The translations under genes and the position numbers were made by a program. Shown piece after piece: positions 56,792 to 64,000 of a stretch of DNA of 64,000 nucleotides. The notes below the pieces were generated by a model. That model made no database searches. It had not been told where the DNA came from and worked only from the letters and a program-made list of their open reading frames with translations. Origin of the DNA: Nocardioides sp. (GTDB lineage: Bacteria; Actinomycetota; Actinomycetes; Propionibacteriales; Nocardioidaceae); NCBI RefSeq assembly GCF_014360585.1, contig NZ_JACIXG010000022.1, positions 1-64,000 on the forward strand, in the 5' to 3' direction. How positions within the stretch are numbered: the first letter of the stretch is position 1; every line of letters starts with the position of its first letter.

Positions 56792-58635
56792 AAGGCGTCG
56801 ATGCGCGCCTGCTCCTTCTCCTCCACGACCTTCCGCTTCACCTTCAGCGACGGGGTCAGCTCACCGCTCTCGACGGTCAGGTCGTGCTCCAGGATCTCCC
56901 ACTTCTTGATGGTCTCCCAGCGGTTGAGCCCGGCGTTGAGCTCGTCGACGTAGCCACCGATCAGCTCGCGCACCTGCGGCGAGGTGACGATCTCCTCGTA
57001 CGACTTCCCCTCCAGGCCGTGGGACGCACCCCAGGCGGTGATCGCCTCGGGGTCGAGGGTGATCAGCGCGGTGACGAAGTTGCGGTTCGCGCCGAAGACC
57101 AGGAACTGGCTCGAGTAGGGGCAGAGCGCGGCGAACTTCGACTCGATCGCCGGCGGGGCGACGTACTTCCCGCCCGAGGTCTTGAAGAGCTCCTTGATCC
57201 GGCCGGTGATGGTGATGTAGCCCTCCTCGTCGATCGAGGCCTTGTCACCGGTGTGGTACCAACCGTCGGCGTCGAGCGCCTTGGCGGTCTCCTCGGGCAG
57301 GTTGTGGTAGCCGGGCATGACGTGCGGGCCGCGGATGAGCAGCTCGTCGTTCTCGCCGATCTTCACCTCGCTGCCGGGGAAGGCCTTGCCGACGGTGCCG
57401 AGCTTGTTCTCCTTCAGGGTGCCGACGGACGCGCCGGCGGCGTTCTCCGTCGAGCCGTAGCCCTCCATGATCAGGATGCCCGCGGCCCGGAACCACTCGG
57501 CGATGTCGCGGTTGAGCGGCGCGGAGCCGGAGATGAAGAAACGTACGCGGCCACCGAACCGGTCACGGACCTTGCTGAGGACTACCTTGTCGAGCACAGC
57601 GTGCTTGAGCGCCATCCCGGTCGGCACCGGCTTGCCCTCGCGCAGCAGCCGGTCGCGCGCGATCCCGTTGGCGAAGGCGGCGTCGAAGAGCTTCTTCTTC
57701 ACGCCACCGTCGTTCTCGACCATCATCACGATCTTGGAGTGGACCTTCTCGAAGATGCGCGGGGCCGCGCCCATGAAGGTCGGCTTCACGATCGCCAGGT
57801 TGTCGACGATCTTGTCCATCCGGCCGTCGATCGCGGTCGGGAAGCCGCAGGCGATCTGGATCGAGAGCAGCACCTTGCCGAAGACGTGCGACATCGGCAG
57901 CCACAGGAACTGCAGGTCGTCGGGGCCGAGCACATCGCCCTGGACCCGGACGGCCTCGCCCTCGTAGACCCAGGCGCGGTGGAGCAGGCGCACACCCTTG
58001 GGCTTCCCTGTGGTGCCGGAGGTGTAGACCAGCGTGGCCAGGTGGTCCGGGGTGATCTTGGCCGCGATCTCGTCGATCAGGCCCGGGTGGTCGGCGAGGT
58101 ACTTGTCGCCGAGGGCAGCGAGGTCGTCGAGGCCGATGACCCGGTCGCCGTCGGTCGCCCCTTCGAAGGTGATGACCTTGACGATCTCGGGGAGGTCGGC
58201 AGCCTTCTCGGCGATCTTCGCGAGCTGGCTGTCGTCCTCGGCGAAGACGAAGCGGCACTCGGCGTCACCGAGGATGTAGGCCGTGTCCTCGACGTTGGTC
58301 GTCGGGTAGACGGTCGTCGTGGCGCCACCGGCGAGCATCACCGCCAGGTCGGCGATGATCCACTCGTAGCGCGTGGTCGAGGCGATCCCGACCCGCTGCT
58401 CGAGCTCGAGACCGAGCGAGACCAGACCCGCGGCGAGCCGGCTGGCCAGGTCGCTGGCCTCCTTCCAGGTCAGTGACTTCCACTCCTCACCACCTGCCTC
58501 CGTCGTCGAGCCGACGACGGGATAGCGGAAGGCCTCCGCATTCGGGGTGGCCTTGACGCGGTTGAGGAAGTGAAGGGCGAAGTTCGCCGGCATCTCGTCG
58601 AGAAATGCGAGATCGGTCGCGGACTGGGTCGGCAT
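56779..58635 (-). CDS. Long-chain fatty acid-CoA ligase
   Basis: LVYTSGTTGKPKGVRL; MEGYGSTENAAG; GWYHTGDKASIDEEGYITITGRIKELFKTSGGKYVAP. Confidence 0.93.
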   Translation of the reverse strand: MPTQSATDLAFLDEMPANFALHFLNRVKATPNAEAFRYPVVGSTTEAGGEEWKSLTWKEASDLASRLAAGLVSLGLELEQRVGIASTTRYEWIIADLAVMLAGGATTTVYPTTNVEDTAYILGDAECRFVFAEDDSQLAKIAEKAADLPEIVKVITFEGATDGDRVIGLDDLAALGDKYLADHPGLIDEIAAKITPDHLATLVYTSGTTGKPKGVRLLHRAWVYEGEAVRVQGDVLGPDDLQFLWLPMSHVFGKVLLSIQIACGFPTAIDGRMDKIVDNLAIVKPTFMGAAPRIFEKVHSKIVMMVENDGGVKKKLFDAAFANGIARDRLLREGKPVPTGMALKHAVLDKVVLSKVRDRFGGRVRFFISGSAPLNRDIAEWFRAAGILIMEGYGSTENAAGASVGTLKENKLGTVGKAFPGSEVKIGENDELLIRGPHVMPGYHNLPEETAKALDADGWYHTGDKASIDEEGYITITGRIKELFKTSGGKYVAPPAIESKFAALCPYSSQFLVFGANRNFVTALITLDPEAITAWGASHGLEGKSYEEIVTSPQVRELIGGYVDELNAGLNRWETIKKWEILEHDLTVESGELTPSLKVKRKVVEEKEQARIDAFYAS

Positions 58636-58945
58636 GATTCTCCTGGCCTGCAGTATGAGCGTGAGGGGTGAGCAATGGACGGTTTGCACGAGAGCCGCCG
58701 CGCGGGGGACCTTAGACGCTCGAGCCGCGTCACAACAGGGGTCCCGCCCGGAAATCTCGTGACCGAGATCACCACAGCCTACCCTGGAGTAGCTACTCCG
58801 GGTACGGCGATTTGAGGCCATGGGACGCGAGTCTGTAATCTTGACCGCAAGCGTGTTCGCGTAGGCCTCTCCCCTCTCATTTCCCCGAGGGGCCGGATTG
58901 AGAGCTCGCACCACCACACGTCGAAGCACTGGAGATTATTCACCC

Positions 58946-59206
58946 ATGGCGAACATCAAGTCGCAGATCAAGCGCATCAAGCAGAACGACAAGGCGCACG
59001 AGCGCAACAAGGCCGTCAAGAGCGAGCTCAAGACCGTCATCCGCAAGTTCGCCGCCGCCGCCGAGGCCGGCGACAAGGACGCTGCGGTCGAGAACGCCAA
59101 GGCTGCCACCCGGAAGCTCGACAAGGCCGTCTCCAAGGGCGTCATCCACAAGAACCAGGCCGCCAACCGAAAGTCGGCGATCGCCAAGAAGGCTGCCTCT
59201 CTCTGA
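58946..59206 (+). CDS. rpsT: 30S ribosomal protein S20
   Basis: [30 protein letters not shown]...[13 protein letters not shown]. Confidence 0.97.
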   Translation: MANIKSQIKRIKQNDKAHERNKAVKSELKTVIRKFAAAAEAGDKDAAVENAKAATRKLDKAVSKGVIHKNQAANRKSAIAKKAASL

Positions 59207-59218
59207 GGTGAGTCCCGT

Positions 59219-59252
59219 CGAAAGCCCCCGTCGTCCGTGGCGGGGGCTTTCG
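59219..59252 (+). terminator. rpsT terminator
   Basis: cgaaagccccc...gggggctttcg. Confidence 0.85.
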
Positions 59253-59258
59253 CATTCC

Positions 59259-59374
59259 CGCCGAGGCGTCACTCGCGTCGCTCGAGGCGTCACTCGCGTC
59301 GGCCGAGTGGGCACCATGCTGACGTCTCGGCCGACCTGGCTGACGTCTCGGCCGACCTGGCTGACGCCTCGGCG
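59259..59374. repeat. Compound inverted/tandem repeat array between rpsT and holA
   Basis: Left arm ~21-bp units cgaggcgtcactcgcgtcg x2; right arm gctgacgtctcggccgacctg x2 plus partial; ends cgccgaggcgtca/tgacgcctcggcg pair. Confidence 0.8.
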
Positions 59375-59380
59375 TGGGGG

Positions 59381-60364
59381 TCAGCGCTGGCGCAGGGCGG
59401 CGATGGTGAGCACGAGGCGTTCGAGCGTGTACGCCGGGTCGCTGGCGGCGCCCTTGAGGTCGGCGTCGGCTCTGGCGACCGAGCGGAGGGCCTCGCCGAT
59501 GCCTTCCCTGGACCAGCCGCGGGCTAGGCCGGCCACGGTCTTCTGCTTCCAGGGCGGGGTGCCGCTGTCGCGGATGCCGGCGACGTGGCTGGCGACGGTG
59601 CGCAACTGGCCGGCGACCGCGGAGAGGACGTAGACCGGGGAGGAGCCGGTGTCGAGGGCCCAGCGGATCTCCTCGAGGGCCTTGACCCGATCACCGGCGA
59701 TGATCGCATCGGCGATCACATAGTTCTTCACCTCGGCCCGGCCACCGAAGTACTGCTTCACGTGCTCCAGGCCGAGTCGCTTCGCGTCGTTGTCCCCGGC
59801 GAGCTGGCTGGCCGCGGCGGACAGCGCACGGAGATCCTGACCGACCGCCTGGATCAGGAAGTCGGCGCCCTCCTCGTCGATGCTCGCGCCATGCAGGCGC
59901 ATCTCGGCCTTCACGAAGCTGCCGAACTCGCGCGCCTTCAGCTCGACCGACTTGTGCTCGGTCACCAACGGGAGCTTGCGGAGCTTGGCGAGCGTGCCGC
60001 TGCCCTTCTGCCCTCCGCCGTGGACGAGGACGAGTGCGACCTCGTCCGAGGGCATGCCGGCATAGTCCATCAGGCCCGCCACCGACTCGTCCGGCAGGTT
60101 CTCCAAATTTCGCACGACCACGCAGCGGATGCTCGAGAAGAGCGAGGGCGCGCTCATCTCACCGAGCGTGGCCAGGGTCAGGTCGGCGGCGGTCGCATCG
60201 GAGACCTCTGCCTCGGGGTCGAAGGCCTTCACCGCGGCCTTCGCGGCCGCGACCGTACGCTCCCCGAGGAACTCCTCCTTGCCCGTCACCAGCGTCACCC
60301 GACCCAAGACGTCGGAGGCGGCCAGAGTGTCGGTGGGAGTCGATGCGGAGGCGGTGCGTGCCAT
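59381..60364 (-). CDS. holA: DNA polymerase III subunit delta
   Basis: VTLVTGKEEFLGERTV; SSIRCVVVRNLENLP; between rpsT and comEC as is common. Confidence 0.9.
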   Translation of the reverse strand: MARTASASTPTDTLAASDVLGRVTLVTGKEEFLGERTVAAAKAAVKAFDPEAEVSDATAADLTLATLGEMSAPSLFSSIRCVVVRNLENLPDESVAGLMDYAGMPSDEVALVLVHGGGQKGSGTLAKLRKLPLVTEHKSVELKAREFGSFVKAEMRLHGASIDEEGADFLIQAVGQDLRALSAAASQLAGDNDAKRLGLEHVKQYFGGRAEVKNYVIADAIIAGDRVKALEEIRWALDTGSSPVYVLSAVAGQLRTVASHVAGIRDSGTPPWKQKTVAGLARGWSREGIGEALRSVARADADLKGAASDPAYTLERLVLTIAALRQR

Positions 60365-60393
60365 GCTCAAACCTTCCCACACAGCACCGACAC

Positions 60394-62682
60394 CTACTGC
60401 GTCACCACCGCTGCCTCGCCTCCTGACTCGACGACCGCGACCGAGCCGTCACGGTCGGTGCGGTAGACCGTGGTGCCGCTCTCCTCCAACCCCTGGACCG
60501 TGGCCGTGGCCGGGTGGCCGTAGTCGTTGGCGGCACCGACCGAGGTGAGCGCGACCTGCGCCCGCAGCGTACGCAGCCACGCGAGGTCCTGGTAGCGCGA
60601 GCCGTGATGAGGCACCTTGAGAACGTCGATGTCGAGCCCGGCCAGGTCGTCGGCGAGCTGGTCCTGGCCCTCCGGTTCGAGGTCGCCGGTCAGCAGCAGA
60701 CGCAGGCCGCGGGACTCGACGAGAAGGACCACGCTCGCGTCGTTGGCCGTGGAGCCGTCGCCGGGGCCGCGGGTGTCTGTGTCGCCCGTAGGCCAGAGCA
60801 CCTGGATCCGTGCCTCACCGATGCTGGTCGTGACTCCGTACGGAGCCGGCACCGGCACCACTCCGGCCGCAGCCGCGGTCTCCCCGAGCACCCGCACGCC
60901 CTCAGGTGGGTCCTGGAGACGCGAGGTCCACAGCTCCCCGACCCGACGCCCGGCGAAGGCCCCCTCGACGCCGTTGACGTGATCGGCGTGGAAGTGAGTG
61001 ATCACCGCGAGCGGGACGTCCTCGATCTCGAGTCGGTCCAGACAGCCGTCCACGAGGTCCGGGTCGGGGCCGGCGTCCACGACCACCGCGCTCCCCTGCC
61101 CCGTACGCACCACCAACGCGTCTCCTTGCCCGACATCGCACATCACGAGCACCCACCCCGGCGGAGGCCAGCCCGGACTCGGCAGTCGCACCAGCGCCAC
61201 CGCGAGCAGCAGGAGACATCCGGCCGCTCCGGTGACCGGATGCCGCAGGATCCGTGGCGCCAGAAAGGCGATGGCGGCGCAGACGACGGCCAGGACCGCG
61301 AGGGCGAGCGGCCCGGTCGCCCAGCCGACCGCCGCGGTCGGCTGATCTGCACCGACGCGAGCCACCGCGATGATCCAGGCGACGCACCAGGTCGCGATCG
61401 TGCCCGCCACCATCCCGAGCGGATCCCACACCAGCCCGAACAGACCTCCCAGGAGACCGAGCACGGTCGCGGGCGCAACGGCGGGCTCGACGAGCAGGTT
61501 GGCGAGGACCGCGACCAGGCTGACCTGGCCGGAGATGGCGGCCACGACCGGCGTGCACGCCAGCTGCGCCGCGGCCGGGACCGCGATCGCCTCCGCGCAC
61601 CACTGCGGCATCCAACGACGCAGCGCATCTCGCCACGGTGGCCCGAAGAGCAGGATGCCGGCCGTGGCCAGCACGGAGAGGGTGAACCCGATCGAGATCG
61701 CCAGCCCCGGGTCGATCAGCAGAAGCCCGATCACCGCCGCCCCGAGCCCACGCAGAGCGCGTTGTCGCCCGTTGTGCGTCATCGCCAGCAGTCCGACCGC
61801 ACCCATCGCGGCAGCCCGAACGACGCTCGGCTCCGTGCGGGCGAGCACGATGAACCCGAGGATGCCAAGCACCCCGACCGCGTACAGCCCTCTCCCCCGC
61901 ACCCCGGCCCACCGGGCGACGATGAGCAGGAAGCCCACCACGAGAGTCAGGTTGGTGCCTGAGACCGCGAGCAGGTGCGTGAGACCGGTGGTCTGGAAGT
62001 CGTCCTCGAGGTCGTCGGAGAGCCCGGTGTCGTCACCGTCGACCAGCGCCGGGACCAGGGCGGCCTGGTCGGGCGGACGGTGTGCCACGGCGTCCCGGAT
62101 CGAGTCGCGCAGCTTCTCCGAGGCTCGCCACCAGATCCCCGGGCCGGCGACGATCCGCGGCTCTGCGGCGATCAGCAGCGCGGACTCCTCGTGCGAGTCG
62201 CTCTCCCTCAGCCGTCCGGTCGTCGACACCGTCGCCCCCAGCGGGATCTCGGCCCACGCTTCGTCACCGAGCACGACCACCGGCGTACGCAGCCGGTAGA
62301 CCACTCCGCGGCCGCTGACCTCCCGCACGCTGGCGCGCCGGAGCTGGTAGGTCGCGTGCTCGCCGGTCACCTCCTTCGGGTCGGTGGTGACCGTGGCGAC
62401 CACCCGCACCTGCGCCTCTCGAGCGGCCAGGTCCGCCACCGGGTTGTCGCTGACCCGGGCGGCGTGCAGACCCGAGACGACCGCCGTCCCGGCGATCATC
62501 AGCGCCAACGCCAGCGCCGTCGCGGCTCTTCTCCGGATCGCCCAACCGCCGCCGACGCCGATGACGACCGTGAGCAGGGCCAGCAGAGTCACCCCCACCC
62601 GTCCGCCATCGACGACGGGGGGCCCGACCAACGCACCTGCCCAAGCCCCGGCCCCGAGAAGGGGGAGGCGTAGGTCGTTCAC
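60394..62682 (-). CDS. comEC: ComEC/Rec2-family DNA internalization protein
   Basis: LLAVSGTNLTLVVGFLL; metallo-beta-lactamase part VMCDVGQGDALVVRTG, ITHFHADHVNG, KVPHHGS. Confidence 0.93.
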   Translation of the reverse strand: MNDLRLPLLGAGAWAGALVGPPVVDGGRVGVTLLALLTVVIGVGGGWAIRRRAATALALALMIAGTAVVSGLHAARVSDNPVADLAAREAQVRVVATVTTDPKEVTGEHATYQLRRASVREVSGRGVVYRLRTPVVVLGDEAWAEIPLGATVSTTGRLRESDSHEESALLIAAEPRIVAGPGIWWRASEKLRDSIRDAVAHRPPDQAALVPALVDGDDTGLSDDLEDDFQTTGLTHLLAVSGTNLTLVVGFLLIVARWAGVRGRGLYAVGVLGILGFIVLARTEPSVVRAAAMGAVGLLAMTHNGRQRALRGLGAAVIGLLLIDPGLAISIGFTLSVLATAGILLFGPPWRDALRRWMPQWCAEAIAVPAAAQLACTPVVAAISGQVSLVAVLANLLVEPAVAPATVLGLLGGLFGLVWDPLGMVAGTIATWCVAWIIAVARVGADQPTAAVGWATGPLALAVLAVVCAAIAFLAPRILRHPVTGAAGCLLLLAVALVRLPSPGWPPPGWVLVMCDVGQGDALVVRTGQGSAVVVDAGPDPDLVDGCLDRLEIEDVPLAVITHFHADHVNGVEGAFAGRRVGELWTSRLQDPPEGVRVLGETAAAAGVVPVPAPYGVTTSIGEARIQVLWPTGDTDTRGPGDGSTANDASVVLLVESRGLRLLLTGDLEPEGQDQLADDLAGLDIDVLKVPHHGSRYQDLAWLRTLRAQVALTSVGAANDYGHPATATVQGLEESGTTVYRTDRDGSVAVVESGGEAAVVTQ

Positions 62683-63581
62683 AACGTGACCAGCGGTTTC
62701 AACGAGTCGTAGGTCTTCGGACCGATCCCGTCGACCTCGAGCAGCTCGTCGACAGAGGTGAACGCGCCGTTGGTGGTGCGCCAGTCGATGATCGCCTGCG
62801 CTGTCACCGGCCCGACGCCGGGCAGGGTCTCCAGCTCCTCCATGGAGGCCGCGTTGAGGCTCACTCCCGCTCCGGACGCCCCGGCGGCCGGGCCACCCGC
62901 ACCGGGCGCCGCGACGCCCGCTCCACCGTTGGGCGCCCCGACCACGATCTGCTGCCCGTCGCTGAGCAGGGCGGCGAGGTTGAGGCCGGCGAGATGCTTA
63001 TGAGGCGCCCCACCGGCCGCCTCGACGGCATCGACCACCCTTGACCCGACCGGTAGCACGACGATGCCGGGCTTGGGCACCTTGCCTTCCACGTCGACCG
63101 TCACGGTCCCCGCCGACGCCCCTGCTGATGCCCCGGCCGACGGAACCGCGACCGAGCCTCCGGGCGCGGCAGAGTCGGTCGGCAACGGCACCAGCGGAGA
63201 GGCCGACGGCGCCGCCCGGGCGGCCGGCACCACCTCCGGGTCGGCACGGATCATCCACCAGCACGCCACCGCCAAGCCGGCGACCAGCGCCAGTGAGACG
63301 ACGACGAGGTGCCACGGGCCGAGGCTCACCCGCCCACGCAACGGCTCCGGCAGCACCGCGTCGGGCGAGATCACGACCTGACGCCGAGACGCATGCCTCC
63401 CCGGGACCGGCACCAACGGGTCCAGCTCGGCGGTCTCGGTCGCGCCGGGCCCGTCCCACCACGGCGGCTGCCACTCCTCCTCGCCCTCGTCCCCCTCTCC
63501 CGGCGGATCGAGCTCAGCACGCAGCAGCTCCAGGCGCCGGGCGACGGCGTCGGCGTGGTCAGAGGTCGGTCGGGTGCGCAT
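62679..63581 (-). CDS. comEA: ComEA-family helix-hairpin-helix DNA-binding protein
   Basis: SLNAASMEELETLPGVGPVTAQAIIDWRTTNGAFTSVDELLEVDGIGPKTYDSLKPLV. Confidence 0.93.
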   Translation of the reverse strand: MRTRPTSDHADAVARRLELLRAELDPPGEGDEGEEEWQPPWWDGPGATETAELDPLVPVPGRHASRRQVVISPDAVLPEPLRGRVSLGPWHLVVVSLALVAGLAVACWWMIRADPEVVPAARAAPSASPLVPLPTDSAAPGGSVAVPSAGASAGASAGTVTVDVEGKVPKPGIVVLPVGSRVVDAVEAAGGAPHKHLAGLNLAALLSDGQQIVVGAPNGGAGVAAPGAGGPAAGASGAGVSLNAASMEELETLPGVGPVTAQAIIDWRTTNGAFTSVDELLEVDGIGPKTYDSLKPLVTL

Positions 63582-63708
63582 GGCGCCGAAACTATGCGTC
63601 CGGGCCGACAGTTCCGAGCCCGATTTCAGCGCCTGTGGAGAACCCGATCCTCAACCGGCCCTGTGGACGGAAACCGGCCCGAGAAGGTGCCCGAGTTAGG
63701 GTCCGGAA

Positions 63709-64000
63709 TCAGAGCTGAGGCCCGACGACGACCGCCACGCACCCCGGCCCGACATGCGCACCGAGCACCGCGCCCAGCACCCCGACGCGTACGTCGCCGT
63801 CGATCTTGCCGTCCAGCTGCTCGGCGACCCCCGCGGCCATCGTGGCCGCCCGGTCGGGACTACCCAGATGCGCGACGACGACGTCGACCGCGTCCGCGTC
63901 CTCCCCGGCCTCGACCCCGAGGGCCTGCAGTCGTGCGATCGCCCGCTCGGCCGTACGCACCCGCTCGCTCGGCACGACCCGCCCCTCCTCGATCGTGAGC
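63709..64000 (-). CDS. DegV-family protein, C-terminal part (truncated by window end)
   Basis: LTIEEGRVVPSERVRTAERAIARL...VGVLGAVLGAHVGPGCVAVVVGPQL; frame open to the window edge. Confidence 0.8.
   Translation of the reverse strand, partial: LTIEEGRVVPSERVRTAERAIARLQALGVEAGEDADAVDVVVAHLGSPDRAATMAAGVAEQLDGKIDGDVRVGVLGAVLGAHVGPGCVAVVVGPQL

Overview
This 64 kb window comes from a high-GC Actinomycetota chromosome, probably Nocardioidaceae-like (inferred from gene content and order). It opens with the 3' end of a 5S rRNA. Housekeeping blocks follow: a TPR protein; DUF3145; the FAS-II operon fasR-fabD-fabH-acpP-fabF-accD (minus strand); aceE; DUF3052; acyl-CoA synthetase; peroxiredoxin; tRNA-Val(TAC); lepA; and rpsT/holA/comEC/comEA/degV. 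Accessory loci include two NarL-type two-component systems, an iron-box-controlled hydroxamate siderophore operon (desA, desB, a desC-desD fusion, a penicillin-acylase-like gene and a second DesC-like acyltransferase, with a divergent MFS gene), an ECF42-type sigma factor with a YCII protein, and a DUF222/HNH gene next to highly structured repeats. The strongest anomalies are: (1) a 162-163 bp CTAG-bounded imperfect palindrome in two distant copies, with compensatory base changes, one copy inside the fab operon; (2) a cloverleaf-like cruciform with three abutting GCGAAGC mini-hairpins upstream of the DUF222-HNH gene; (3) a T7SS-type effector/immunity cassette with two HExxH metallopeptidase-like effectors that share an identical 477-bp 5' block, the second followed only by an 87-bp immunity remnant; (4) FabD with a C-terminal degenerate biotinyl/lipoyl-like domain; (5) the siderophore operon with two DesC paralogs. 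All calls were made by reading the sequence. No database searches were run.
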